A model generated the notes under the pieces. That model saw only the letters and a program-made list of their open reading frames with translations, had not been told where the DNA came from and did no database searches. A stretch of DNA of 64,000 nt from Chamaelirium japonicum (Eukaryota > Streptophyta > Magnoliopsida > Liliales > Melanthiaceae). Below, piece by piece: positions 41,956 to 55,002 of the stretch. How positions within the stretch are numbered: the first letter of the stretch is position 1; each line of letters starts with the position of its first letter. The stretch spans positions 248,001 through 312,000 of the forward strand of contig CANTAL010000191.1 in the NCBI GenBank assembly GCA_947650365.1, read 5' to 3'. The position numbers and the translations under genes were made by a program.

Positions 41956-41977
41956 CATGCCAAAATTTGCACCCACA

Positions 41978-41982
41978 GATAC
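41978..41982. repeat. Right target-site duplication of element B (GATAC)
   Basis: Directly after the LTR and identical to 28787-28791. Confidence 0.9.
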
Positions 41983-42648
41983 GTTCGTACGAAGGAATTA
42001 GAATAACTCATACGAATGAATTAGAATAGATCATGCGAATGAATTAGAATGGATCGTACGAATGAATTAGAATGGATCATACGAATGAATTAGAATGGAT
42101 ACATTTGTACGAATAAATTAGAATAGCTCATACGAATGAATTAGAATAGATCGTGCGAATGAATTAGAATGGATCGTACGAATGAATTAGAATAGATCGT
42201 GCGAATAAATTAGAATGGATCGTACGAATGAATTAAAATGGAATATACGAATGAATCAGAATAGACCGTGTGAATGAATTAGAATGGATCGTACGAATGA
42301 ATTAGAATGGATCGTGCGAATGAATTAGAATGGATCGTACAAATGAATTAGAATGGATCGTACGAATGAATTAGAACGGATACATTCGTATGAATGAATT
42401 AGAATAGCTCGTACGAATGAATTAGAATAGATCGTGCGAATGAATTAGAATGGATCGTACGAATGAATTAGAATGGATCGTGCGAATGAATTAGAATGGA
42501 TCATAGGAATGAATTAGAATGGATAAATTCTTATGAATGAATTAGAATAGCTTGTACGAATGAATTAGAATAGATCATGTGAATGAATTAGAATGGATCG
42601 TACGAATGAAATAGAATGGATCACACGAATGAATTATAATGGATCGTG
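41978..42648 (-). repeat. 23-bp satellite, minus block right of element B
   Basis: Continues the minus block broken by element B. It switches at GGATCGTGCGTACGAGC near 42648. No gene. Confidence 0.93.
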
Positions 42649-45012
42649 CGTACGAGCTATTCTAATTCATTCGTACGAATGTATTCATTCTAATTCATTC
42701 GTTCGATCCATTCTAATTCATTCGCACGATCCATTCAAATTCATTCGTACGATCCATTTTAATTCATTCGTACGAATGTGTCCATTCTAATTCATTCATA
42801 CGATCGATTCTAATTCGTTCGTACGATCCATTCTAATTTATTTGAACGATCCATTCAAATTCATTCGTACTAACCATTCTAATTCATTTGCATGATCTAT
42901 TCTAATTCATCCGTACGAGTATTCTAATTCATTCGTACGATCCATTTTATTTCTTTTGTACGAGTATTCAAATTCATCCGTACGATTATTTTTATTCTTT
43001 CGTACGATCCATTCTAATTAATTCGCACGATCTATTCTAATTCATTCGTACGATCCACTCTCATTCATTCGCACGATGTATTTTAATTATTCGTATGCGC
43101 TATTCTAATTCATTCGTATGAATGTATCTATTCTAATTCATTCGTACGATCCATTCTAATTCGTTCATATGATCCATTCAAATTCATTCATTCGTATGAT
43201 CCATTATAATTCATTTGCACGAATGTATCTATTCTAATTCATTCGTACGATCCATTCTAATTCATTCATACGATCCATTCTAATTCATTTGTACGATCCA
43301 TTCTAATTCATTCGCACGATCTATTCTAATTCATTCGTACGAGCTATTTTAATTTATTCATACGGATGTATCCATTCTAATTCATTCGTACGATCCATTC
43401 TAATTCATTCGCATGATCCATTCTAATTCATTCAAATGATCTATTCTAATTCATTCGTACGATCCATTCTAACTCATTCGCACGATCTATTCTAATTCAT
43501 TCATGTCAGCTATTCTAATTCATTCGTACGAATGTATCCATTCTGTTTCATTCGTACGATCCATTCTAATTCATTCGCACGAGCTATTCTAATTCTAATT
43601 CATTTGAACGATCCATTCTAATTCATTCATATGAGCCATTCTAATTCATTCGCACGATCTATTCTAATTTATTCGTACGAATGTATCCATTCTAATTCAT
43701 TTGTATGATCTTTTCTAATTTATTCGCATGATCTATTCTTATTCATTCGTACGAGCTATTCTAATTCATTCATACGAATATATCCATTCTAATTCGTTCG
43801 TACGATATATTCTAATTCATTCGTATGATCTATTCTAATTTATTCGCACGATCCATTCTAATTCATTCGTATGATCCATTCTAATTCATTCGCACGATCC
43901 ATTCTAATTCATTCGTACTAGCTTTTCTAATTTATTCGTACGAGCTATTCTAATTCATTCGTATGAATGTATCCATTCTAAGTCATTTGTACGATCCATT
44001 CTAATTCATTCACACGATCCATTCTAATTCATTCGTACGATCCACTCTAATTCATTTGCACGATCTATTCTAATTCATTCGTACTAGCTATTCTAATTCA
44101 TTCGTACTAATGTATCCATTCTAATTCATTCGTACGATCCATTCTAATTCATTCATACGATCCATTCTAATTCATTCGCACGATCTATTCTAATTTATTT
44201 GTACAAGCTATTCTAATTCATTCGTACGAATGTATCCAATCTAATTCATTCGTACGATTTATTCTAATTCATTCGCACGATCCATTATAATTCATTCGTA
44301 CGATCCATTCGAAATTATTTGCACGATCTATTCTAATTCATTCACACGATCCATTTTAATTCATTCCTACGATCCATTCTAATTCATTTACACGAGCTAT
44401 TCTAATTTATCGTACAATCCATTCTAATTCTTTCGAACGAGTTATTCTAATTCATTCGTACGATCCATTCTAATTCATTTGAATGATCCATTCTAATTCA
44501 TTCGTACGATCTATTCTAATTCATTCGTATGAGCTATTCTAATTCATTCGCACGATCTATTCTAATTCATTCATATGAGCTATTCTAATTCATTTGTACG
44601 AATGTATCCATTCTAATTCATTTGTATGATCCATTCCAATTCATTCGCATGATCCATTCTAATTCATTCGCACGATCTATTCTAATTCATCCGTATGAGC
44701 TATTCTAATTCATTCGTACGAATGTATTCATTCTAATTCATTCATACGATCCATTCTAATTCATTCGCACGATCCATTCTAATTCATTCGTACGATCGAT
44801 TCTAATTCATTCGCATGATCTATTCTAATTCATTCGTACGAGCTATTCTAATTCATTCGTTCGAATGTATCCATTCTAATTCATTTGTACGATCCATTCT
44901 AATTCATTCGCATGATCTATTCTAATTCATTCTTACGATCCATTCTAATTAATTCGCACGATCTATTCTAATTCATTCGTACGAGCTATTCTAATTCATT
45001 CGCGACCCATTC
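42649..45012 (+). repeat. 23-bp satellite, plus block left of Cassandra
   Basis: Plus-oriented monomers, about 2.4 kb. CATTC at 45008-45012 is the left target-site copy of the Cassandra element. No gene. Confidence 0.93.
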
Positions 45013-45308
45013 TGTAACATCCGCCCCAAACACACTAGATATTATCCGCTTTGCCTGTGCCCGCACAAGAACTTCCTACGGAGGTCACCTATCCTGGTAC
45101 TACTCTCGCTCGAGCACGCTTAACTACGGAGTTCTTATGAATTCTGTAGCGGCGCACGGTTTTAAAACGCATCTTCTATATTTGGGAGGGGAAATTATAT
45201 ATGGCCCTGTACACCTCACCTCACCTAACCTCACCTAATCCATCTTGGCATTCCCGCCTCAGGAGTCTTGGCTCTTGGTTCTTGGCCTATTGGATCTTGG
45301 TCGTCACA
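45013..45308 (-). mobile_element. Cassandra 3' LTR
   Basis: 296 bp, from TGTAACATCC to GGTCGTCACA on the plus strand. Compared with the other LTR it lacks about 48 bp (the GATCTCCTTCTCTCC region), has an extra CTCACCTAAC repeat and several substitutions, so the copy is not very recent. Confidence 0.9.
45067..45162 (-). repeat. 5S rRNA-like segment in Cassandra 3' LTR
   Basis: The reverse complement contains AACTCCGTAGTTAAGCGTGC and GAGAGTAGTACCAGGATAGG, matching plant 5S rRNA around its internal promoter boxes. The 5' third of a real 5S gene is absent or diverged, so it is not an rRNA gene. Confidence 0.85.
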
Positions 45309-45387
45309 ATCCACCCCCCTTAGGGATACACGTCCTCGTGTTGGGTTAGACCCCCTATCCCGAGGAGAACCGGCTCTGATACCATTT
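45309..45387 (-). other. Cassandra internal region with PBS and polypurine tract
   Basis: 79 bp. Minus strand: PBS TGGTATCAGAGCC (45384-45372) near the 5' LTR and the polypurine tract AAGGGGGGTGGAT (45321-45309) against the 3' LTR. There is no room for coding sequence. Confidence 0.9.
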
Positions 45388-45719
45388 TGTAACATCCGCC
45401 CCAAACACACAAGATATTGCCCGCTTTGCCCGTGCCCGCAAGAGAACTTCCCAGGGAGGTCACCCATCTTGGTACTACTCTCGCCCGAGCACGCTTAACT
45501 ACGGAGTTCTTACGATTTCCGTAGCGGCGCACGGTTTTAAAACTCGTCTTCTATGTTTGGGAGGGGAAATTATATAATTAGCTCAGGATCTCCTTCTCTC
45601 CAAATGATGTGGGGCTAACTCATGGCCCTGTACACCTCACCTCACCTCATCCATCTTGGCATTCCCGCCTCAGGAGTCTTGGCTCTTGGTTCTTGGCCTA
45701 TTGGATCTTGGTCGTCACA
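45388..45719 (-). mobile_element. Cassandra 5' LTR
   Basis: 332 bp, the fuller copy, ending GGTCGTCACA at 45719 on the plus strand. It includes the 48 bp missing from the other LTR. Confidence 0.9.
45441..45535 (-). repeat. 5S rRNA-like segment in Cassandra 5' LTR
   Basis: The reverse complement reads AACTCCGTAGTTAAGCGTGC, then CGGGCGAGAGTAGTACC and GATGGGTGACCTCCC, close to plant 5S rRNA over the A-box, intermediate element and C-box. This copy is better conserved than the one in the 3' LTR. Confidence 0.88.
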
Positions 45720-48700
45720 CATTCTAATTCATTCGTACGATCCATTCAAATTCATTCGCACGATCCATTCTAATTCATTCATATGATCCATTCTAATTCA
45801 TTCACACGAATGTATCCATTCTAATTCATTCGTACGATCTATTCTAATTCATTCGCACGATCCATTCAAATTCATTCATACGATCTATTCTAATTCATTC
45901 GCATGATCTATTCTAATTCATTCCTACCAGCTATTCTAATTCATTCATACGAATGTGTGCATTTTAATTCATTCGTACGATCCATTCTAATTCATTCACA
46001 TGATTCATTCTAATTCATTCATTCGTACGATCCATTCTAATTCATTCGCACGAATGTATCCATTCTAATTCATTCGTACGATCCATTCCAATTAATTTAT
46101 ACGATCCATTTGCACGATCTATTCTATTTCATTCATATGCGCTATTCTAATTCATTCATACGAAGGTATCCATTCTAATTCATTCGTACAATCTATTCTA
46201 ATTCATTCGCACGATCCATTCTAATTCATTCGTACAATACATTCTAATTCATTTGTACGATCTATTCTTATTTATCCGTTCGAGCTATTCCAATTCATTC
46301 GAATGATCTATTCTAATTCATTCGAACGATCCATTCAAATTCATTCGCACGATCTATTCTAATTCATTCATACGAGCTATTATTATTCATTCGTACGAAT
46401 GTATCCAATCTATTTCATTCGTACGATCCATTCTAATTCATTCGCACGATCCATTCTAATTCATTCATACGATCCATTCTAATTCATTCGTACGATCCAT
46501 TCTAATTTATTTGTACAATCCATTCTAATTCATTCACACGATCTATTCTAAGTCATTCGTACGAGCTATTCTAATTCATTCGTACAAATGTATCCATTCT
46601 AATTCATTCGCACGATCCATTCTTATTCATTCGTACGATCCTATCTAATTCATTCGTACGATCTATTCTAATTCATTCGTACGATTCATTTTAATTCATT
46701 TACACGATCTTTTCTAATTCATTCGTACTAGCTATTCGAATTCATTCGTACGAATGTATCGATTCTAATTCATTCGTACGATCCATTCTAATTCATTCGC
46801 ACAATCCATTCTAATTCATTCATACCATTCATTCTAATTCATTCACACGATCTATTCTAATTTAATCGTACGAATATATCCATTCTAATTCATTCGTACG
46901 ATCCATTCTAATTCATTCGTACGATCCATTCTAATTCTTTCGCATGATCCATTCTAATTTATTCGTACAAGCTATTCTAATTTATTCGTATGAATGTATC
47001 CATTCTTATTCGTTCGTACTATCCATTCTAATTCATTCGCACGATTCATTCTAATTCATTTGTATGATCCATTCTAATTCATTTGTACGATCCATTCTAA
47101 TTCATTCGCACGATCTATTGCAATTGATTCGTACGAGCTATTCTAATTCATTCGTATGATCTATTCTAACTGATTCGTACGATCTATTCTAATTGATTCG
47201 TACGACCTATTCTAATTCATTCATACTAATGTATCCATTCTAATTCATTCATATGATTCATTATAATTCATTCGCACGATCCATTCTAATTCATTCCTAT
47301 GATCCATTCTAATTCATTCGCATGATTCATTCTAATTCATTCGTACGATCTATTCTAATTCATTCGCACGATCTATTCTAATTCATTCATACAAGCTATT
47401 CTAATTCATTCGTACGTATGTATCCATTCTAATTCATTCGTACGATCCAGTCTAATTCATTCGTACGATCTTTCTTATTCATTCGTACGATAGATTCTAA
47501 TTCATTCGTACGATCCATTGTTATTCATTCGCATGATCTATTCTAATTTATTCCTATGAGCTATTCTAATACATTCGTACGAATGTATCCATTCTAATTC
47601 ATTCGTACGATCCATTATAATTTATTCGCACGATCCATTCTAATTCATTCGTACGATCCAATCTAATTCATTCGCACGATCTATTCTAATTCATCCGTAC
47701 GAATATATCCATTCTAATTCATTCGTACGAATGTATCTATTCTAATTCATTTGCATGATCCATTCTAATACATTCGTACGATCCATTCTAATTCATTCGC
47801 ACGATCCATTCTAATTCATTCGCATGATCCATTCTAATTCATTCGTACAAACTATTCTAATTTATTCGTACGAAAGTATCCATTCTAATTCATCCGTACG
47901 CTCCATTCTAATTCATTCGCACGATCCATTCTAATTCATTCGTACGATCCATTCTAATTCATTTGCATGATCTATTCTAATTCATCCGTACGAGCTATTC
48001 AAATTGATTCGTATGAATGTATCCATTCTAATTCATTCGTACGATCCATTCTAATTCATTCGCACGATCCATTCTAATTCATTCGTACGATCCATTCTAA
48101 TTAATTCGCATGATCTATATTAATTTATTTGTACGAGCTATTCTAATTTATTCGTACTAATGTATCCATTCTAATTCATTCGTATGATCCATTCTAATTT
48201 ATTCGCACGATCTATTCTAATTCATTCGTAGGAGCTATTCTAATTTATTCGTACGAATGTATCCTTTCTAATTCATTCATACGATCCGTTCTAATTCATT
48301 CGTACGATCTATTCTAATTCATTCATATGATCCATTCTAATTCATTTGCACGGTCTATTCTAATTCATCCGTACGAGCTATTCCAATTCATTCGCACGAT
48401 CCATTCTAATTTATTCGTATGATCCATTCTAATTTATTCGCACAATCTATTTTAATTCATTCGTATGATCCGTTCTAATTCATTTGCACGATGTATTCTA
48501 ATTCATTCATACGAGCTATTCTAATTCCTTCGTACTAATGTATCCATTCTAATTCATTCGTATGATCCATTATAATTCATTCATACGATCCATTTTAATT
48601 CATTCGCACGATATAATCTAATTTATTCGTACGAGCTATTCTAATTCATTCGTACGAATATATCAATTCTAATTCATTCAAACAATCCATTCTAATTCAT

Positions 48701-49145
48701 TCGCACGAACCATTCTAATTCATTCGCACAATCTCTTCTAATTTATTCGTACGAATGTATCTATTCAAATTCATTTGTACGATCCATTCTAATTCGTTCG
48801 TACGAGCTATTCTAATTCATTCGCATGATCCATTCTAATTCATTCGCACGATCTATTCTAATTCATTCGTACGAGCGATCCATTCTAATTCATTCGCATG
48901 ATCCATTCTAATTCATTCGTATGAGCCATTCTAATTCATTCGCACGATCCATTCTAATTCATTTGTATGAGCTATTTTAATTTATTCGTACGAATGTATC
49001 GATTCTAATTCATTCATATGATCCATTCTAATTCATTCGAATGATCCATTCTAATTCATTCGTACGATCCATTCTAATTCATTTGCACGATCTATTCTAA
49101 TTCATTCGTACGAGCTATTCTAATTCATTCGTAAGAATGTATCAG
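45720..49145 (+). repeat. 23-bp satellite, plus block right of Cassandra
   Basis: About 3.4 kb of plus monomers, with CATTC at 45720-45724 as right target copy. Usual end variants; no gene. Confidence 0.93.
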
Positions 49146-49205
49146 TACGAATGAATTAGAACAGATCGTACGAATGAATTAGAATGGATCGTGCGAAAAA
49201 ATTAG
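49146..49205 (-). repeat. Three-monomer inverted patch in the satellite
   Basis: A 60-bp minus patch (GTACGAATGAATTAGAAC) inside a long plus block, both edges abrupt. Confidence 0.85.
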
Positions 49206-52200
49206 AATGTATCTATTCTAATTCATTCGTTCGAATGTATCCGTTGTAATTCATTCTTACGACCCATTCTAATTCATTTGCACGATCTTTTTTAATTCAT
49301 TCGTACAATCCATTCTAATTCATTCGCACGATCTATTCTAATTCATTCATACGATCTATTCTAATTCATTCATACGAATGTATCCACTCTAATTCATTCC
49401 TATGATCCATTCTAATTCATTCGATCGATCCATTATAATTCCTTCGTATGATCCATTCTAATTCTTTCACACGATATATTGTAATTCGTTCGTACGATCT
49501 ATTCTAATTCATTCGTACGAATGTATCCATTCTAATTCATTCGTACGAATGTATCCATTCTAATTCATTCGTACTTTCCATTCTAATTCATTCACACGAT
49601 CTATTCTAATTCATTCTTACGATCCATTCTAATTCATTCATACGATCTATTCTAATGCAATCGTACGAGCTATTCTAATTCATTCGTACGATCTATTCTA
49701 ATTCATTCGCACGATATATTCTAATTCATTCGTACGATCCATTCTAATTCATTTGCACGATCTATTCTAATTCATTCGTACGAGCTATTCTAATTCATTC
49801 GTACGAATGTAACCACTCTAATTCATTCATACGATCCATTCTAATTCATTCACACGATCCATTCTAATTCATTCGCATGATCTATTTTAATTCATTCGCA
49901 TGATCTATTCTAATTCTTTCGTATGAGCTTTTCTAATTCATTCGTATGAATATATCCATTCTAATTCATACGTACGATCCATTCTAATTCATTCGTACGA
50001 TCCATTGTAATTGATTCGCATAATTTATTCTAATTTATTCAAACGATCCATTCTAATTCATTCGTACGATCCATTCTAATTCATTCACACGATCCATTCT
50101 AATTCATTCGTACAATCCATTTAAATTCATTCGCATGAACTATTCTAATTCATTCGTATGAGTAATTATAATTCAATCGTACGAATGTTTCCATTCTAAT
50201 TCATTCGTACGATCCATTCTAATTCATTCGCATAATCCATTGTAATTCATTCGTATGATCCATTCTAATTCATTCATACGATCTATTCTAATTCTTTCGT
50301 ACGAGATATTCTAATTCATTCAAACGAATATATCCATTCTAATTCATTCGTACGATCCATTCTAATTCTTTCACATGATCCATTCTAATTCATTCGCACG
50401 ATCCATTCTAATTCATTCATGCGAGCTATTCTAATTCATTCATACGAATGTATCCATTCTAGTTCATTCATACGATCCATTCTAATTCATTCGCACGATC
50501 CATTCTAGTTCATTCGTACGAACCATTCTAATTCATTCGCACGTTCTATTCTAATTTATTCGTACGAATGTATCCATTCTAATTCATTCGTACGATCCAT
50601 TCTAATTCATTCGCATGATCCATTCTAATTTATTCGTACGATCCACTCTAATCCATTCGCACGATCCATTCTAATTCATTTGTACGAGCTATTCTAATTC
50701 ATTCGTAGGAATGTATCAATTCTAATTCATTCGTACGATCCATTTTATATCATTCGCACGATCCATACTAATTCGTTCGTACGATCCATTCTAATTCTTT
50801 TGCATGATCTATTCTAATTCATTCGTATGAGCTATTCTAATTCATTCGTACGAATGTATCTATTCTAATTCATTCGTATGATCCATTCTAATTCATTCGC
50901 ACGATCCGTTCTAATTCATTCGTACGATCCATTGCAATTCATTCGCACGATCTATTCTAATTCATCCATACGAGCTATTCCAATTCATTCGCACGATCTA
51001 TTCTAATTCATTCGTACGATCCCATCTAATTCATTCGCATGATCTATTCTAATTCCTTCGTACGAGCTATTCTAATTCATTCGTGCGAATGTATCAATAC
51101 AAATTCATTCGTACGATCTATTCTAATTAATTCGCACGATCCATTCTAATTCATTCGTACGATCCATTCTCATTCATTCGTACGATCCATTCTAATTCAT
51201 TCGCACGATCCATTCTAAATCTTTCGCACAATCCATTCTAATTCATTCATACGATCCATTCAAATTCATTCGCACGATCTATTCTAATTCATTCGTACGA
51301 GCTATTCTAATTCATTCGTACGAATGTATCCATTTTAATTCATTCGTACTTTCCATTCTAATTCATTCGCACGATCCATTCTAATTCATTCGTACGATCC
51401 ATTCTAATTGATTCGCACGATCTATTCTTATTCATAGGTACGGGCTATTCTAATTCATTCGTACGAATGTATCCAATCTAATTCATTCGTATGATCCATT
51501 CTAATTTATTCACACGATCCATTCTAATTTATTCGTACGATTCATTCTAATTCATTCGGTTGATCTATTCTAATTTATTCGTACGAATGTATCCATTCTA
51601 ATTCATTTGTATGATCCATTTTAATTCATTCCCACAATCCATTCGAATTCATTCGTACGATCTAGTCTAATTCATTCGCACGATCTATTCTAATTAATTC
51701 GAACGATCTATTCTAATTCATTCGTACAAATGTATCAATTCTAGTTAATTCGTATGATCCATTCTAATTCTTTCGCACGATCCATTCTAATTTATTCGCA
51801 CGATCTATTCTAATTCATTCGCACGAGCTATTGTAATTCATTCGTACGAATGTATCCTTTCTAATTCATTCGTACGATCCATTCTAATTCATTCGCACGA
51901 TCCATTCTAATTCATTCGCACGATCCATTCTAATTCACTCACATGATGCATTCTAATTCATTCGTACGATCCATTCTAATTCATTCGGACGATCTATTCT
52001 AATTCATTCGTACAAGCTATTCTAATTCATTCATACTATTGTATCCATTCTAATTCATTCGTACGATCCAATCTAATTCATTCCCATGATCCATGCTAAT
52101 TCATTCGTACGATCCATTCTAATTCATTCACATGATCTATTCAAATTCATTCATCCGAGCTATTCTAATTCATTCATACGAATGTATCCATTCTAATTCA

Positions 52201-52361
52201 TTCGTACGATCCATTCTAATTCATTCGCACGAACCGTTCTTATTCATTCGTACGATCTATTCTAATTCATTCGCACGATCTATTCTAATTCATCCATATG
52301 AGCTATTTTAATTCATTCATATGATCCATTCTAATTCATTCGTATGAGCTATTCTAATTCA
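49206..52361 (+). repeat. 23-bp satellite, plus block
   Basis: About 3.2 kb of plus monomers. From about 51045 it is part of the segmental duplication repeated at 60785. No gene. Confidence 0.93.
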
Positions 52362-54212
52362 TACAAATAAATTAGAATAGCTGGTACAGATGAATTAGAA
52401 TAGATCGTGCAAGTGAATTAGAATGGATCGTATGAATAAATTAGAATGGATCGTGCGAATGAATTTTAATAGATCGTACGAATGAATTAGAATAGATACA
52501 TTCGTATGAATGAATTAGAATAGCTCATACGAATGAATTAGATCCATTCTAATTCATTCATACGAATGTATCCATTCTAATTCATTCGCACGATCCATTG
52601 TAATTCATTAGTACAATCCATTCTAATTCATTCGCACGATCTATTCTAATTCATCCCTACGAGCTATTCTAATTCATTAGTACGAATGTATCCATTCTAA
52701 TTCATTCGTGCGATCCATTCTAATTCATTCGCACAAACCATTCTAATTCATTCGTACGATCCATTCTAATTCATTTGCACGATCTATTCTAATTCATCCG
52801 TACGAGCTATTCTAATTCATTCGTACGAATATATCCACTCTAATTCATTCGCACGATCTATTCTAATACATTCTAATTTATTCGTACGATCATTCTACGA
52901 ATGAATTAGAAGGGATCGTGCGAATGAATTAGAATGGATCGTACGAATGAATTAGAATAGATCGTGCGATTGAATTAGAATGGATCGTACGATCTATTCT
53001 AATTCATTCGTACAAATTAATTAGAATGGATCGTACGAATGAATTAGAATAGATCGTGCGAATGATTTAGAATGGATCGTGCGAAAGAATTAGAATGGAT
53101 CGTGCGAATGAATTAGAATGGATACATTTGTACGAATGAACTAGAATAGCTCGTACGAATGAATTAGAATAGATCGTACGAATACATTAGAATAGATCTA
53201 TAGAATGAATTAAAATGGATCGTACGATAGAATTAGAATGGATCGTACAAATGAATTAGAATGGATCGTACGAATGAATTAGAATGGATACATTTGTACG
53301 AATAAATTAGAATAGCTTGTACGGATGAATTAGATTAGATCGTGCGAATGAATTAGAAAGGATCATACGAATAAATTAGAATGGATCGAGCGAATGAATT
53401 AGAATGGATCATACGAATGAGTTAGAATGGATACATTCGTATGAATGAATAAGAATAGCTCGTACGAATGAATTATAATAGATCGCGTGAATGAATTAGA
53501 ATGGATCGTACGAATGAAGTGGAATGGATCGTGCAAATGAATTAGAATGGATCGTACGAATGAATTAGAATGGATACATTTGTACGAATGAATTGGAATA
53601 GCTCGTAAGGATGAATTAGAATAGATCATGCGAATGAATTAGAATAGTTCGTACGAAGGAATTAGAATGGATACATACGTACGAATAAATTAGAATAGAT
53701 CGTGCGAATGAATTAGAATAGATTGTACGAATAAATTAGAATGGATCGCGTGAATGAATTAGAATGGATCGTACTAATAAATTAGAATGAATCGTACTAA
53801 TAAATTAGAATGGATACATTCATACTAATTCATTTACATGATCTATTCTAATTCATTTGTACGAGCTATTCTAATTCATTCGTACGATATATTCTAATTC
53901 ATTCGTACGAGCTATTCTAAGTCATTCGTATGAGCTCTTCTAATTCATTCATAGTAATGTTTCCATTTCAATTTATTCATATGATCCATTCTAATTCATT
54001 CGCACGATCCATTCTAATTTATTCGTACGATCCATTCTAATTCATTCGCACGATTCATTCTAATTCATTCGTACGATCCATTCTAATTCATTCGCACGAT
54101 CTATTCTAATTCTTTCGGATGATCCATTCTAATTCATCCGTACGAGATATTCTAATTCATTCGTACAAATGTATCCATTCTAATTCATTCGTACGATCCA
54201 TTGTAATTCATT
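51045..54212 (+). repeat. Segmental duplication copy 1 (within satellite)
   Basis: Shares rare variants in the same order with 60785-64000: GCGAATGTATCAATACAAATTC (core at 51083 and 60822), AAATCTTTCGCACAATCC, GTACTTTCC, and the same strand switches near 52362, 52541 and 52896. The offset moves from 9739 to 9834 to 9788, so several multi-monomer gains or losses happened since copying. Confidence 0.85.
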
Positions 54213-55002
54213 CGCCCGATCCATTCTAATTCATTCGTACGATCCATTCTAATTCTTTCGCACGATCTATTCTAATTCATTCGTACGAGCTATTCTAAAT
54301 CAATTGTACGAATTTATCTATTCTAATTCATTCGTACGATCCATTCTAATTCATTCGCACGATCCATTCTAATTCATTCGCATGATCTTTTCTAATTTAT
54401 TCGTACGAATGTATCCATTCTAATTCAATCATATGTATCCATTCAAATTCATTCGTATGATCCATTCTAATTCATTCGCACGATCCTTTCTGATTCATTC
54501 GTACGATCCATTCTAATTCATTAGCACGATCTATTCTAATTCATTCGCACGAGCTATTCCAATTCATTCGTATGAAAGTATCCATTCTAATTCAGTCGTA
54601 AGATCCATTCTAATTCATTCGTACGATCCATTCTAATTCATTCGCACGATCCATTCTAATTCATTCGTACGATCCATTCTAATTCATTCGAATGATTTAT
54701 TCTAATTTATTCATACGAATATATCCATTCTAATTAATTCGCACGATCCATTCTAATTTATTAGTACGACCCATTCTAATTCATTCGCCCGATCCATTCT
54801 AATTCATTCATATGACATATTCTAATTCATTCGTACGAATGTATCCATTCTAATTCATTCGTACGATCCATTCTAATTCATTCGTACGATCCATTCTAAT
54901 TCATCGTACGATCTATTCAAATTCATTCGTACGATCCATTTTAATTCATTTGCACGATCTAATCTAATTTATCCATATGATCTATTCTAATTCATTCATA
55001 CA
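52362..55002. repeat. 23-bp satellite, mixed-orientation region 1
   Basis: Blocks by strand: minus 52362-52540, plus 52541-52895, minus 52896-53825 with a plus patch near 52990-53015, plus 53826-55002. Many switches fall in or beside the palindromic core. The frame at 53399-53629 is a repeat artefact. Confidence 0.88.

Larger units (their letters stand above)
28792..41977 (-). mobile_element. Element B: complete, young Tat-type Ty3/gypsy retrotransposon
   Basis: A 13.2-kb minus-strand insertion with TG...CA LTRs and a 5-bp target duplication. On its own strand: 5' LTR, PBS, gag-protease, UAG, RT-RNase H, a second UAG, plant-type RNase H and integrase, short repeats, spliced antisense gene, 119-bp tandem array, polypurine tract, 3' LTR. 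The LTRs differ by one 43-bp minisatellite unit and a few transitions that I could see, so the insertion is recent. Only the stop at 37031-37033 looks like damage. Element C is the same family; element A has the same plan but is diverged. Confidence 0.95.
41187..41977 (-). mobile_element. 5' LTR of element B
   Basis: A 791-bp LTR on the minus strand, opening TGTGGGTGC (41977) and closing CCCCCACA (41187), with TATAAATA at 41596-41603. It has one more 43-bp minisatellite unit than the 3' LTR and is otherwise almost identical. Confidence 0.93.
45013..45719 (-). mobile_element. Cassandra-type TRIM retrotransposon
   Basis: A 707-bp minus-strand non-coding element: two LTRs of 296 and 332 bp around a 79-bp core, flanked by CATTC (45008-45012 and 45720-45724). 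On its strand the LTR opens TGTGACGACCAAGATCC and ends GGATGTTACA. TGGTATCAGAGCC, complementary to the initiator tRNA-Met end, follows three bases later, and AAGGGGGGTGGAT precedes the second LTR. Both LTRs carry 5S rRNA-like sequence, the hallmark of Cassandra. It encodes no protein, so it depends on enzymes of other elements. Confidence 0.93.

Noticed and set aside
45067-45535. Two 5S rRNA genes
   Set aside because: Only part of the 5S sequence is present, and both copies sit inside LTRs of a Cassandra element.
53399-53629. Frames in satellite (also 28635-28986, 42593-42790, 63187-63417) with IHSNSFVRSI-type repeats
   Set aside because: They are translations of the 23-bp satellite, and stop where a monomer change shifts the frame.
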